In this document: piece after piece, positions 1 through 8,736 of the stretch
Position numbering within the stretch: the first letter of the stretch is position 1
Layout of the letters: each line of letters begins with the position of its first letter
Assembly: GCF_007005445.1 (NCBI RefSeq)
Contig: NZ_CP041387.1
Coordinates: 868,001-932,000 of the forward strand
Source: Rhodopseudomonas palustris
GTDB lineage: Bacteria; Pseudomonadota; Alphaproteobacteria; Rhizobiales; Xanthobacteraceae
Length of the DNA: 64,000 bases
Reading direction: 5' to 3'
The notes under the pieces: model-generated
Database searches by the model: none
What the model was told of the DNA's origin: nothing
The model's input: the letters and a program-made list of their open reading frames with translations, nothing else
Made by a program: the position numbers and the translations under genes

Positions 1-444
1 TCTGGCGCGCTCTTCGCCGTAGAAGGCCGCGATCGTCTTGCGCAGGTTGCGGTCGCGGACCAGATGCACGGTGACGTTGGCCTCGTCGGCGTTGTCGGTC
101 ATCGCGATGTCGAGATGCTGGATACGTCCCGCGATGTCGGCGACGATCCGGGCGAGTTCCGCGCGGCGGTGGGCATGGCCGTCGCCTTCGGCGTAGACCC
201 GCACCGGCGCCTCGTATTTGCGGATGCGGTCGACCCGTCCGGCGAGATGATATTCGGCGCCGAACGCGGTCTTGAAGAACCCGTCGACGATCTGGTTGTC
301 GGTGAAGTCGATCTTCTCGGAGCGCTGATGGCCGGAGAAGTCGGTCGCTTCACGGCCGCCGGCCGGCACCGCCACGAGCAGGCCGGCCACGGCGACCACC
401 GCCGCCGCGAGTGCAGGTCGAAGATGCCGGGCGCCGCATTGCAT
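1..444 (-). CDS. DUF2927-like secreted protein (partial)
   Basis: The reading frame runs off the left edge, so only the first 148 residues are visible. A hydrophobic segment at about residues 10-28 looks like a signal peptide. The following part, with FTDNQIVDGFFKTAFGAEY and then KYEAPVRVYAEG, reads like the N-terminal half of the DUF2927 family of secreted proteins of unknown function found in Rhizobiales; that match is from memory. I chose the ATG at 444; an in-frame GTG lies 33 bases upstream. The gene lies 85 bases downstream of the L,D-transpeptidase on the same strand and may be co-transcribed with it, which would fit an envelope role. Function unknown. Confidence 0.7.
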   Translation of the reverse strand, partial: MQCGARHLRPALAAAVVAVAGLLVAVPAGGREATDFSGHQRSEKIDFTDNQIVDGFFKTAFGAEYHLAGRVDRIRKYEAPVRVYAEGDGHAHRRAELARIVADIAGRIQHLDIAMTDNADEANVTVHLVRDRNLRKTIAAFYGEERAR

Positions 445-529
445 TGCGAAAGGCTGCCGGAATTCGCTCAGCCGCACAACCGGCAATTCGACAGGGGCCG
501 GCTGTGCACGCAGCCCTCGGCGGATCGTG

Positions 530-1108
530 TCAGTTCTTGACCACCACCACGGTGCCGACCCGGACCCGGTCGTACAGATCCTTGACGTCGTCGTTGGTCA
601 TGCGGAAGCAGCCGGACGACACCGCCTGGCCGATCGTCTCCGGTTCGTTGGAGCCGTGGATGCGGTACAGCGTCGAGCCGAGATACATCGCCCGCGCGCC
701 CAGCGGATTGTCCTCGCCGCCGGCCATGTAGCGCGGCAGATCGGGGCGGCGGCGCAGCATCTGGGCCGGCGGCGTCCAGCCCGGCCACTCGCGCTTGGCG
801 GTGATGCGGTGAGTGCCCGACCAGCGGAAGCCGTCGCGGCCGACCCCGATGCCGTAGCGCAGCGCGGTGCCGTCGCCCTGGACCAGGTAGAGCCGGCGCT
901 CGCGGGTGCTGATGACGATGGTTCCCGGAGCATACCGGCCCTCGAACATCACCGTTTCGCGCGGGATCGGATTGGCGCTCGGGCCCGACTGATAGAACGG
1001 TCCGAAGCCCATCACCGCGCGCAGGTCCATTTCCTGCGCCGAAGCGGCGGTCGGCAGGGTGGCGATCGAGATCAGCGCGAGCGCACTGGCGGCAAGTCGA
1101 CGAACCAT
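530..1108 (-). CDS. L,D-transpeptidase, YkuD family
   Basis: A 192-residue exported enzyme expected to make 3-3 cross-links in peptidoglycan or attach proteins to it in the periplasm. A signal peptide (MVRRLAASALALISIATLP... ending near ASAQ) is followed by a YkuD domain. The catalytic signature is visible: His in RIHGSNEP, then SSGCFRM with the catalytic Cys about 16 residues later. The WSGTHRITAKREWPGW stretch is typical of alphaproteobacterial members, which often occur in many copies per genome. I chose the ATG at 1108 because the signal peptide starts there; the frame stays open upstream over the divergent gene but that part is not protein-like. The substrate and the anchored protein, if any, cannot be told from sequence. 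Confidence 0.9.
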   Translation of the reverse strand: MVRRLAASALALISIATLPTAASAQEMDLRAVMGFGPFYQSGPSANPIPRETVMFEGRYAPGTIVISTRERRLYLVQGDGTALRYGIGVGRDGFRWSGTHRITAKREWPGWTPPAQMLRRRPDLPRYMAGGEDNPLGARAMYLGSTLYRIHGSNEPETIGQAVSSGCFRMTNDDVKDLYDRVRVGTVVVVKN

Positions 1109-1288
1109 TCCGAAACCTCGCAATCTTCGTTTCGCTCCGAACTGGCCACAATCGCACCGATTGCGCAAGCCGGCCGCGGTACGCAGCCGCACGCGTCCGC
1201 CGCAGTCCTGCCGCGCGCCGTCTCCCTTTGACGAAGCGGTGGAACAATGATTGATCGGATGCAGAAATTGCAAATCGGGAGCGAAACG

Positions 1289-2833
1289 ATGAATGGTGCC
1301 GAGAGTCTGGTGCGGACGCTGGTCAAGGGCGGCGTCGATGTCTGCTTCACCAATCCCGGCACTTCGGAAATGCACTTCGTCGCCGCGCTCGACCGGGTCG
1401 AGGGGATGCGCTGCGTGCTCGGCCTGTTCGAGGGCGTCGTCACCGGCGCCGCCGACGGCTACTACCGGATGAAGGGCACGCCGGCCTTGACGCTGCTGCA
1501 TCTCGGCCCCGGTCTCGCCAACGGCCTTGCCAATCTGCACAACGCCAAGAAGGCGGCCTCCGGCATCGTCAACATCGTCGGCCAGCACGCCACCTACCAC
1601 ATCGACTACAACGCGCCGCTGACCTCGGATATCGAAGGCCTGGCGCGGCCGATGTCGGCCTGGGTCCGCACCTCGCCGGATGCCAGATCGGTGGCGCGCG
1701 ACGGTGCCGCCGCGATCGCCGCGGCCAAGAGCTCGCCGGCGCAGATCGCCACCCTGATCCTGCCGGCCGACACCGCCTGGAACGAGGCCGACGGTGTCGC
1801 CGACGTGCCGGAACACAGTCAGCGTCCGAGCTATTCGCCGCAGGCGGTCGAGGCCGCCGCGCGCGTGCTGCGTTCCGGCGAGCCGACGCTGTTGCTGCTC
1901 TCCGGCAATGCGCTCACCGAGCACGGCCTGGCGCTGGCGCATCGCATCGCCGGCAAGACCGGCGCTAAGGTGATGGGCCAGACCTACAACGCCCGGATGG
2001 CACGCGGGCAGGGTCGCTACTGGATCGAGCGGATTCCGTATGTGGTCGATGCCGCGCTGCCGATCCTCAAGCAGTTCCGCCACATCGTGCTGGTCGAGGC
2101 GATGGATCCGGTGGCGTTCTTCGCTTATCCGGACAAGCCGAGCCTGCTGAAGCCGGAAGGCTGCGAGGCGCACCGCGTCACGGAAGTGGGCGAGAATTCG
2201 GTCGCGGCGCTGGAAGCGCTGGCCGGCGCGCTCGGCGCCAAGGCGAGCGACGCCGCGCCGCAGAAGCTGGTCGAAATCGCGAGGCCGACCGGCGCGCTGA
2301 CGTTGGACAACATCGCCCAGGCGATCGCCATGGCGATCCCGGAGAACGGCATCGTGATCGATGAATCGATCACCACCGGCCGCGGCTTCTTTCCGCCGAC
2401 GGCGGCGGCCGCACCGCACGACTGGCTGCAGAATCTCGGCGGCTCGATCGGGTTCTCGCCGCCGGTCGCGGTCGGCGCCGCGGTGGCCTGCCCGGACCGC
2501 AAGGTGCTGTGCATGGTCGGCGACGGCAGCGCGATGTACACCGTGCAGGCGCTGTGGACCCAGGCGCGCGAAAATCTCGACGTCACCACCGTGGTGTTCG
2601 CCAATCGCAAGTATCAGATCCTGCGCGGCGAGTTCGACGGTGTCGGCGCCGGCAAGCCCGGCCAGCGCGCCGAGGACATGCTGACGCTGGACCGCCCGGA
2701 TCTCGACTGGGTGGCGCTCGCCAAGGGCATGGGCGTGCCGGCCAAAAACGTGTCGACCGCCGACGAGCTGAACGCGGCGCTCGCCGCCGGCCTTTCCAGC
2801 GGCGGCCCGAACCTGATCGCGGTGCAGATGTAG
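1289..2833 (+). CDS. thiamine-diphosphate enzyme, acetolactate synthase/benzoylformate decarboxylase-like
   Basis: A 514-residue member of the ThDP-dependent decarboxylase/carboligase superfamily. The N-terminal PYR domain carries the activating Glu in GLFEGVVTGAADGY; a central domain follows; the C-terminal PP domain has the ThDP/Mg motif GDGSAMYTVQALW with FANRKYQI about 25 residues on. The length fits single-subunit 2-oxo acid decarboxylases rather than true acetolactate synthase (usually 560-600 residues), and no small regulatory subunit is adjacent, so branched-chain synthesis is unlikely. The substrate cannot be assigned. I prefer the ATG at 1289, preceded by GGGAGCG, over one 42 bases upstream. 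It is divergent from the L,D-transpeptidase, with a short shared promoter region. Confidence 0.88.
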   Translation: MNGAESLVRTLVKGGVDVCFTNPGTSEMHFVAALDRVEGMRCVLGLFEGVVTGAADGYYRMKGTPALTLLHLGPGLANGLANLHNAKKAASGIVNIVGQHATYHIDYNAPLTSDIEGLARPMSAWVRTSPDARSVARDGAAAIAAAKSSPAQIATLILPADTAWNEADGVADVPEHSQRPSYSPQAVEAAARVLRSGEPTLLLLSGNALTEHGLALAHRIAGKTGAKVMGQTYNARMARGQGRYWIERIPYVVDAALPILKQFRHIVLVEAMDPVAFFAYPDKPSLLKPEGCEAHRVTEVGENSVAALEALAGALGAKASDAAPQKLVEIARPTGALTLDNIAQAIAMAIPENGIVIDESITTGRGFFPPTAAAAPHDWLQNLGGSIGFSPPVAVGAAVACPDRKVLCMVGDGSAMYTVQALWTQARENLDVTTVVFANRKYQILRGEFDGVGAGKPGQRAEDMLTLDRPDLDWVALAKGMGVPAKNVSTADELNAALAAGLSSGGPNLIAVQM

Positions 2834-2939
2834 TCTGGCCGGCGCCGTCCGGCGGATTCGCGTTTCGGACAGTTGTCGAACCGGTCGCCGGCGACGTAGC
2901 CTGCCGCCGCGGCCGGGCATGGCCGCGGGTGGAGCTGGC

Positions 2940-3371
2940 ATGAAGCGCTATCTGATCTTTGCTGCGATCGGTCCGTTGATCGGCGGTCTGCTGCTGTTGT
3001 TCGCGACGACCTATCTGTCGGGCTATTGGGCTCACACCAACCTGATGGAAGTGAAGAAGTTCTTCGTCGTGTTGTTCAAGTCGCTGCAATACAGCTATCT
3101 GTTCGGCCTGCTGCCGGCGCTGATGATGGCGGCGATCGACGAGATCGTCTGCCACATCCGCCGCATCGGTCCCGCCGTCCGCGTGGTGATCGTCGGCGTG
3201 ATCGGCTTCGTCGCCACCGCCTTCATGTACGGCAATCGCGGCGCCGATGCCGGCGTCCTGCAATTTGTGCTGTACGGCCTGGTCGGCCTGGTGCCGGCGA
3301 TGCTGTCGTCCTGGCTGGCGCACAAATTCTGCGCGCCCGTCACCGCCGAGACCAAGCAGGCCTCGGCCTGA
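2940..3371 (+). CDS. small integral membrane protein, about four helices
   Basis: A 143-residue protein with four evident hydrophobic segments (about residues 5-28, 42-63, 78-97 and 103-126), ending in a short polar tail. It starts at the ATG at 2940 behind GGTGGAGC, 106 bases after the ThDP enzyme and on the same strand. I recognise no motif for transport or catalysis. It resembles small uncharacterised membrane proteins common in Bradyrhizobium-type genomes. Function unknown. Confidence 0.75.
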   Translation: MKRYLIFAAIGPLIGGLLLLFATTYLSGYWAHTNLMEVKKFFVVLFKSLQYSYLFGLLPALMMAAIDEIVCHIRRIGPAVRVVIVGVIGFVATAFMYGNRGADAGVLQFVLYGLVGLVPAMLSSWLAHKFCAPVTAETKQASA

Positions 3372-3537
3372 CCGAGCCGGCACTCAGCGAACCACCCCCG
3401 CAGGATGGGCTGAGCGCAGCGAAATCCGTCACGTCATCGCAGGCTGGCTGTCGGGCGCGTGCGACAGGCACGGCACCACGATGAGAAGCCGCGTCACGCC
3501 GTCTCGAACCATCCGCACGGGCAATGTCTTGTTCGGC

Positions 3538-3858
3538 TCAGCGGGCTCCCGCCGCCGCTTCGCCCCAGCCGCTCAGGCTTTCGATCGCATTGTCCTGCAG
3601 CGCGCCTTCGAGCTTGGCCTTCAGCTCGGCATGGCGCGCCCGCGCCGCCGCCGCATGGTCGGCGGTCATGCCGCTGTCGAAGGCGCGGACCAGCGGGCTG
3701 AGCAGCAGAAACTCCTCGGTCTCCTTCTGCGTCAGGCCGGCGATCACGGTGGAGCCGCGGGCATCCTTGGTCAGCGCCCGGATCTGCTCCAGCCACTGCC
3801 GAAGCGAAGTCTCCTGCTCGAGCAACGCGTTGATCTTCTGATCGATGGTGTGAGGCAT
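3538..3858 (-). CDS. small helical protein of unknown function
   Basis: A 106-residue, mostly helical, charged protein without signal peptide or membrane segment. The ATG at 3858 has a good ribosome site (GGGAGCG) seven bases upstream, which decides against the longer frame that opens at 3945. Its codon bias matches the high-GC neighbours, so it probably belongs to the core chromosome just left of the low-GC islet. No family recognised. Confidence 0.65.
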   Translation of the reverse strand: MPHTIDQKINALLEQETSLRQWLEQIRALTKDARGSTVIAGLTQKETEEFLLLSPLVRAFDSGMTADHAAAARARHAELKAKLEGALQDNAIESLSGWGEAAAGAR

Positions 3859-4111
3859 GGATCGCTCCCTTCCCGACGATGGACAGATGCCATCTGCGAT
3901 CGTCGCTAAACGAGCGTGCAGTGCGGCCGCATTGTGCCGGATCAATTGCTGCGGTGCGATGGTGTGCGGCGTGGTGGCGCGGGAAACGAGATCGCTGGTA
4001 GCCTAGGTGCATCGAACCTTCGCGTTCTTATAAGCCAACGGTTCGCATTGAATCCGAAGGAGGAAGGTTAGGCGCGCTTTACACACGGTGCCGCCGGGGA
4101 CCGTTGTGATA

Positions 4112-4227
4112 TTTTAGACCGAAGTGTCCACCATTCTCCGACTGAGAGCCAAGTGGCTGAGTTAAGTCCGTCGCAAAGTGCATATTGCCGGAAGTGACGT
4201 CGATTAATTTGTGTAGATGGTCTAAAA
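4112..4227. repeat. 9-bp inverted repeat upstream of the HEPN gene
   Basis: TTTTAGACC at 4112-4120 and its exact complement GGTCTAAAA at 4219-4227 flank about 98 bases in the 430-base gap before the HEPN gene. Chance alone could give such a pair in a region this size (roughly one in seven), so this is a weak hint of an operator pair, element ends or looped regulation. The rest of 3859-4287 shows no gene. Confidence 0.3.
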
Positions 4228-4287
4228 ACTAGATAGGAACATTGTTAGCGCGTATGTGTCGCGAAACTTATTCGGAGTCTACGGGTA

Positions 4288-5760
4288 ATGGCGGATCAAA
4301 CTTTTTACTTGGCGTTTGAGCAAGATTCAGAGTCGGGCGAATGGCTTAGACTATTTGTTTCTGAGGAAATGCAGAAAGCTCAAAAGTGGATCGATGATCG
4401 GCAGTCAGAAGGGGTGGATGAGGCGGTTGTATTGCAGTCCTCAACGCCTGAGGTTGGAGGCTCCACCGAAACGCCTTCGACTGCCACGTTCGGCGGAATC
4501 ACAAAGGAATTTTTGCTGTCGATCAATAAGATGCATCGGCTCATTCCGATCACAATGACATTGCTGCCCAACGTGGAAAGGTATGAGTTCGATCGGAGGA
4601 TTTATCAGCCTGTCTCGAAGACGGCCAAGAAGATCGGTCAGGCTGACCAGTTTCAGCTCTATGAATGCAAGGTGGATGCCTTGCCGAAGATACGTCGGGC
4701 GTTGCGAGAGATCGAGCATCTTCGCGAGGGGACATCGAGTTTGCCCGGGATGTTCCTGATGGGCTTGGTTAGCACGTATGACGCATTTCTGGCCGACTTG
4801 TTGAGGTTGGTGTTTTTGTCGAAGCCGGAAATGTTGGCTGCTTCGGAAAGGATACTATCGTTTAAGGAGTTGACTGAATTGGGGTCAGTGGAGGCTGCCA
4901 GGGAATATATTCTAGCGAAGGAAGTAGAGGCCTTTCTCCGAAAGAGTCATCATGAACAGATTGCTTCTCTTGAGGCTAAATTGGGCATGCCTCTGCGAAT
5001 AGATCTTCCGGTTTGGCCTCGATTTATTGAAGTGTGCGAAAGACGAAATCTAATCGCTCATACGAATGGGGCGGTGTCTCAGCAATATATCCAGGTCTGC
5101 AAGGACCATAACGTTGATGTCGGAGATTTGAAGGTTGGCGATCAGCTGGTGATATCTGCGAAGTACTTGAATGCGTCGGTGGATGTTGTTCTGGAATTCG
5201 GGTGGAAGTTAATCCAGACGTGTTGGCGGAAGTTGAGGCCTGAGGAGTTAAAGGAGGCGGCGGAGTCCCTGGTGATAGAAAGCTACGAGCTGTTGAGGAT
5301 CAGGCGTTTCAAGATGGTTCAGGCGATGCTCGAATTCGGTCTTGGTCAGAAACGGCACGACTCTGATCTTTATCGGAAGATGATGGTGGTTAACTTGGCG
5401 ATCGCCCTAAAATGCATAGGTGATGAGAGGCGAGCAGTGGACTTGCTCGCAAAGGAGGACTGGACTGCAGCGGCGGATAAGTTCCGAATATGCGTAGCTG
5501 CTGTGTTGGAGGATGTTGATCAAGTTGTGGGACTAATGTCCAAAATCTCCGATGATCAGGTGAACAGGCTTGCATTCCGAGAATGGCCTGCTTTCCAATG
5601 GGTAGTTAGCAACACGGCGTTCATCGCAGCCTTTGAAGCCCGGTATGGCGAGCCATTTGTTACGGACTGGGAGACGTCCGTCGAAAAACGATCAACCGAG
5701 GAAGGACGAGGCGACCAGGAAGGTCAGGAAACTTCTGCACATCTCAACCGGCAGAAATAA
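4288..5760 (+). CDS. HEPN-domain protein, probable RNase-type effector
   Basis: A 490-residue, low-GC gene. The middle part (about residues 150-290) is helical and contains ERRNLIAHTNG, in which R253-N254 and H258 form the R(N)xxxH signature of HEPN domains. In that superfamily the Arg and His form an RNase site in many toxins and defence proteins. The surrounding sequence (LMGLVSTYDAFLADLLR and the block ending CERRNLIAH) resembles large predicted HEPN nucleases of the MAE_28990/RiboL-PSP kind; that family match is from memory. Residues 1-140 and the helical C-terminal third are unrecognised, and the tail is polar and charged. No partner antitoxin, methylase or NTPase is adjacent. The gene ends two bases before tRNA-Val and looks horizontally acquired. 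A stand-alone antiphage or dormancy role is inference only. Confidence 0.7.
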   Translation: MADQTFYLAFEQDSESGEWLRLFVSEEMQKAQKWIDDRQSEGVDEAVVLQSSTPEVGGSTETPSTATFGGITKEFLLSINKMHRLIPITMTLLPNVERYEFDRRIYQPVSKTAKKIGQADQFQLYECKVDALPKIRRALREIEHLREGTSSLPGMFLMGLVSTYDAFLADLLRLVFLSKPEMLAASERILSFKELTELGSVEAAREYILAKEVEAFLRKSHHEQIASLEAKLGMPLRIDLPVWPRFIEVCERRNLIAHTNGAVSQQYIQVCKDHNVDVGDLKVGDQLVISAKYLNASVDVVLEFGWKLIQTCWRKLRPEELKEAAESLVIESYELLRIRRFKMVQAMLEFGLGQKRHDSDLYRKMMVVNLAIALKCIGDERRAVDLLAKEDWTAAADKFRICVAAVLEDVDQVVGLMSKISDDQVNRLAFREWPAFQWVVSNTAFIAAFEARYGEPFVTDWETSVEKRSTEEGRGDQEGQETSAHLNRQK

Positions 5761-5761
5761 A

Positions 5762-5836
5762 TGGTGGGCGCACAAGGGATCGAACCTTGGACCTCTCCCG
5801 TGTGAAGGGAACGCTCTCCCGCTGAGCTATGCGCCC
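5762..5836 (-). tRNA. tRNA-Val (anticodon CAC)
   Basis: On the minus strand the sequence folds as a complete cloverleaf. The acceptor is GGGCGCA paired with TGCGCCC, the D-stem is GCTC/GAGC, and the anticodon stem TTCCC/GGGAG encloses the loop TTCACAC (anticodon CAC). The T-arm contains GGTTCGATCC, and discriminator A plus encoded CCA lie at 5762-5765. CAC reads the GUG valine codon. Its T-arm is repeated at the left edge of the HEPN islet, so the gene may have served as an integration site. Confidence 0.95.
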
Positions 5837-5979
5837 GGGACCGGTTGGGGACTAGGGGCCGCGAAGCGGCCGGTCGAACCACCGTAGAGGCGCGATTTAC
5901 GAAGTGCGGGGCGGGGGTGTCAAGCGGCAACGGCCGGCTTCGGCAGATTTGCCCAGATCGTCGCCGGATGCGGCGCGGT

Positions 5980-7269
5980 TCAGCCGGTCTGGCGGGCGCG
6001 CGAGGCGTGGGATTGCAGCGCGCGGATACGATCGGCCAGCGTGCCGCCTGTCACCACCGGGGCGACGGTGGCGCCGGCGCTCTTGCTGCCGTTGGCGGCC
6101 TTACCGCCCTTCGCCGGCCTGGCCGGTGCCGGCTGCGCCGTCAGCATGGCCTGGATCGGCGAATCCGGGCCTTCCAGCGTGATCGCCAGCTTGGCGACCT
6201 CGGCGGCGATGTCGTTGATCCGCTCGCGCAGCAGCGCGTTCTCCATCCGCTCGGTTTCCCACGAGCTTTCCGCCTGCTGCTTCAGCGCCACCAGCTCGCG
6301 CTGCGCCCTGGCGCGCTCGTCGCGGGCCTGGGCGAGCTGATCTTCCAGCGCGGCCTTGTCGTTGCGGATGCGGGCGAGGTCCGGCGATTTGCGGCTGGCG
6401 GCGTCGAGCTCGTTGCGCTGTTCGCCGACGGTGCGCAGCGCGGCCTCGTTGGCGGCGCGGAGCTGGTTGTTCTCGGATTCGCGTTCGGCGAGCAGCTTGC
6501 TCTGGGCGGCGAGCCGCTCTTCCAGCTCGTGGACGCGGCCGCCCAGCAGCTCGGCTTCCTTGACCTGCAGCAGCAACTGCCGGTCGAGTTCGCCGACCCG
6601 CTGGCTCAGGGCCTCGACGCGGCCGCGCGCCTCGTCCAGTTCTTGGGTGGTGGCGGCGGATTCGCCGCGCTGCGCTTCCAGCCGGGTCCGGGCGTCGGCG
6701 AAGGCCTTCTCGGCGTCGGTGATCCGCGCCTTCAGCTCCTCGAGCTGGGTGCGCAGCGCCACCAATTCGATCTGCCTGGTGTCGGCCATCGTCGACCGCT
6801 CGGTCAGCTCGGCTCCGAGACGGACGATCTCGGCCTGCTTCTCGGCCACCGCGGCCTCGGCGCTGCGCAGCTCCTCGGTCCTGGCGGCGAAGTTCTGCTC
6901 GGCGGTCCGAAGCTGCTCCTGCAACGCGGCCTCGCTCGCCTGCAGCGTCTCGATCGCGGCGTATTTCTCGGCGAGTTCGAGCTTGAGGCGGTTGATCGCG
7001 TCGGTCTTCTTGCCGATCTCGGCGAATTGGCTGGTGGTCTTGTTCTTGAGCTGGTCGACGCTCATCTCCAGCCGCCGCGCCGACATCGCGAATTCGGCGC
7101 GAAGCTGGTCCTTGTCGGCCTGGATCTCCGCCATCGACAGCGGCGTCGCCGCCTCCAGCCGCTTCGTGGTCAGCCGCACCGCGCGATTGTGCACCAGCGG
7201 GGCGATCATCAACGCCAGCAGCATCGCGACCAGAAAGCCGATCGCCAGATACATGATCTGTTCGACCAT
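5980..7269 (-). CDS. membrane-anchored coiled-coil protein
   Basis: A 429-residue protein with one N-terminal membrane helix (about residues 5-27), then roughly 330 residues of nearly unbroken heptad-like Ala/Glu/Leu/Arg/Gln sequence, clearly a long coiled coil. A low-complexity Ala/Pro/Lys tail and a short conserved-looking end (LADRIRALQSHASRARQ) follow. The ATG at 7269 with GGGAGA upstream is preferred over one nine codons earlier. The architecture suggests a structural or scaffold role on the cytoplasmic face of the inner membrane, perhaps in envelope or polar organisation. No enzymatic motif is seen and the family is unknown to me. Confidence 0.8.
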   Translation of the reverse strand: MVEQIMYLAIGFLVAMLLALMIAPLVHNRAVRLTTKRLEAATPLSMAEIQADKDQLRAEFAMSARRLEMSVDQLKNKTTSQFAEIGKKTDAINRLKLELAEKYAAIETLQASEAALQEQLRTAEQNFAARTEELRSAEAAVAEKQAEIVRLGAELTERSTMADTRQIELVALRTQLEELKARITDAEKAFADARTRLEAQRGESAATTQELDEARGRVEALSQRVGELDRQLLLQVKEAELLGGRVHELEERLAAQSKLLAERESENNQLRAANEAALRTVGEQRNELDAASRKSPDLARIRNDKAALEDQLAQARDERARAQRELVALKQQAESSWETERMENALLRERINDIAAEVAKLAITLEGPDSPIQAMLTAQPAPARPAKGGKAANGSKSAGATVAPVVTGGTLADRIRALQSHASRARQTG

Positions 7270-7509
7270 CGATGTCTCCCACACGCGCTCTGGCAATGCG
7301 CGCGCGGCCCGCTGAGCTGGCGCGGACCGCGTCGGCGCGAATTCGAAACGATGAACCGCTCATGGTGCGGGCAAACGTCGCCGCCCGGCCGCAAATCCAT
7401 TTGCGGCACAATGCCATAAGCTGGCGTATCAACGCCAGTGCATTGCCGCATCAACGGGAACCGGTGACGGGCTACGCGCCCAGGCTGTGGTCCGGGCCGC
7501 CGGGCCGGA

Positions 7510-8103
7510 TCAGAACGGATTCCAGGTCGCGGTCGGCGTGAACTTCAGATAGCCGATATTGGCACCGAGCCGCAGCCCGATGCCGGACTGGATCGGCACC
7601 AACACAATACCGTTGGCGGTCAGCGCGGTCATGCCGAAGCCGCCGACCACATAGGCCGAACCGTCGATGCCGCCGAACCGCTGATAGATCGCGTTGGTCG
7701 ACGGCAGGTTGTAGACCAGCGTCATGGTGCGGGCGCCGTTGCCGCCCCAGTCGAATCCGACCGACGGGCCCTGCCAGTATACCTTCAAGTCGCCGGCATT
7801 CTTGGTGTAGAGCGTGCCTTCGCCGTAGCGCAGGCCGGCGACGAACGCGCCGGAGCCTTCCTCGCCGAGCACATAGCCGTTGGGCAGGCCCCATTGGCTC
7901 ACCGCACGCTCGATCGCCGAGGCGAGGCCGCGCGAAACATTGCCGAAGAAGCGGTGGCCTGCGCCGACCAGTTCGTCCGGCCCATAGGTATTCGGGCCGG
8001 CGGGAGCCTTCGGCGGCATGGGCTGCTGCTGGGCCATGGCCGGCAAATTCAGGGCTGCCAGCGCAACAAAGGCCAGCGCGGCGCGACGCGTCACGAAGCT
8101 CAT
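7510..8103 (-). CDS. eipA: DUF1134 protein, EipA-like periplasmic envelope protein
   Basis: A 197-residue exported protein. A signal peptide (MSFVTRRAALAFVALAALNLP...) is followed by a Gln/Pro-rich linker and then a DUF1134 domain rich in short beta-strands, with VYWQGPSVGFDWGGNGARTMTLVYNL and a final GANIGYLKFTPTATWNPF. In Brucella this family was named EipA, needed for envelope integrity, and its gene was reported as a target of the cell-cycle regulator CtrA. The ATG at 8103 gives the best signal peptide. It is divergent from the YHS-domain gene with a 142-base shared promoter region, where I saw no good CtrA box. Confidence 0.82.
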   Translation of the reverse strand: MSFVTRRAALAFVALAALNLPAMAQQQPMPPKAPAGPNTYGPDELVGAGHRFFGNVSRGLASAIERAVSQWGLPNGYVLGEEGSGAFVAGLRYGEGTLYTKNAGDLKVYWQGPSVGFDWGGNGARTMTLVYNLPSTNAIYQRFGGIDGSAYVVGGFGMTALTANGIVLVPIQSGIGLRLGANIGYLKFTPTATWNPF

Positions 8104-8245
8104 GGAATTCACCCCTGGGTCTTCAAATCCCCTGCGCCACTTTAACCGGATGCTGAGAGGCGTCCTTTTAGGTAGCGGCGTTTGTCCCCGACTGGAAACG
8201 TTATCGGCAGCAACTATGACGGCACAACGGCAGGAACGGAACCAG

Positions 8246-8722
8246 ATGCGCCTTCGAATCGCCTTGATCGGACTGCTGTCGCTCGGCCTGATCGCAGCCG
8301 CATTCTCGCCCGGCGTAAAAGCGGCGACCACCGAGCGCGTGGTGGCGGACCGCAACACCGGGCTTGCGATCGATGGGTTCGATCCGGTGGCATATTTCAC
8401 CGATCGTGAGCCGCGGCAAGGCCAAGCGCAGTTCGAAGCGTCCGCCAGCGGCGTGGTCTGGCGGTTCTGCAACGACGACAATCGCAAGTTCTTCCTCGCC
8501 CGGCCGGACATCTACGGCCCGCAATTCGGCGGCTATGATCCGGTGGCGGTGGCCCGCGGCGTGCCGTTGGCCGGCAATGCGCGGGTCTGGCTGATCAGCG
8601 GCCAGCGGCTGTATCTGTTCGACCGCGAGGAAAACCGCGACTCCTTCGCGGCCAGCCCGGAGCGCTATCTCCACGACGCCCGCGAGCGCTGGCCGGGACT
8701 GTTGGCGACGCTCTCCGAATAG
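8246..8722 (+). CDS. secreted YHS-domain protein
   Basis: A 158-residue protein with a cleavable signal peptide (MRLRIALIGLLSLGLIAAAFSPGVKA). The domain has TGLAIDGFDPVAYFTD, then VVWRFCNDDNRKFFLARPDIYGPQFGGYDP, which is the YHS-like fold seen in secreted proteins of alphaproteobacteria. The classic metal-binding Cys pair is absent; a single Cys remains in WRFCNDDN, so metal binding is uncertain. ATG at 8246 with AGGAACGG upstream. Specific function unknown. Confidence 0.75.
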   Translation: MRLRIALIGLLSLGLIAAAFSPGVKAATTERVVADRNTGLAIDGFDPVAYFTDREPRQGQAQFEASASGVVWRFCNDDNRKFFLARPDIYGPQFGGYDPVAVARGVPLAGNARVWLISGQRLYLFDREENRDSFAASPERYLHDARERWPGLLATLSE

Positions 8723-8736
8723 ACGCCGCCGCCGAT

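Larger units (their letters stand above)
4011..5788. mobile_element. putative tRNA-Val-associated islet carrying one HEPN gene
   Basis: The segment between the small gene at 3858 and the tRNA differs in composition: three 60-base lines counted inside it average about 52% GC, against 73% for one line counted in the ThDP gene. The 10-mer ATCGAACCTT occurs at 4011-4020 and again at 5779-5788, where it is the complement of the tRNA T-arm. The cargo gene stops two bases before the tRNA CCA end. T-arm or 3'-end sequence of tRNA genes is the usual target of tyrosine recombinases, and insertions lie on the 3' side of the tRNA, as here. No integrase is present, so this would be a remnant or an element mobilised in trans. 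The repeat is short, so this remains an inference. Confidence 0.5.

Noticed and set aside
530..2941. An 803-residue open frame on the minus strand
   Set aside because: Only its last 192 codons (530-1108) are protein-like (the L,D-transpeptidase); the rest is antisense to the clear ThDP-enzyme gene and is rich in Arg/His/Gly.
6101..7432. A 443-residue minus-strand frame over the coiled-coil gene
   Set aside because: Arg/Gly/Ala-rich frame-shift shadow; the parallel frame gives a proper membrane helix and coiled coil.
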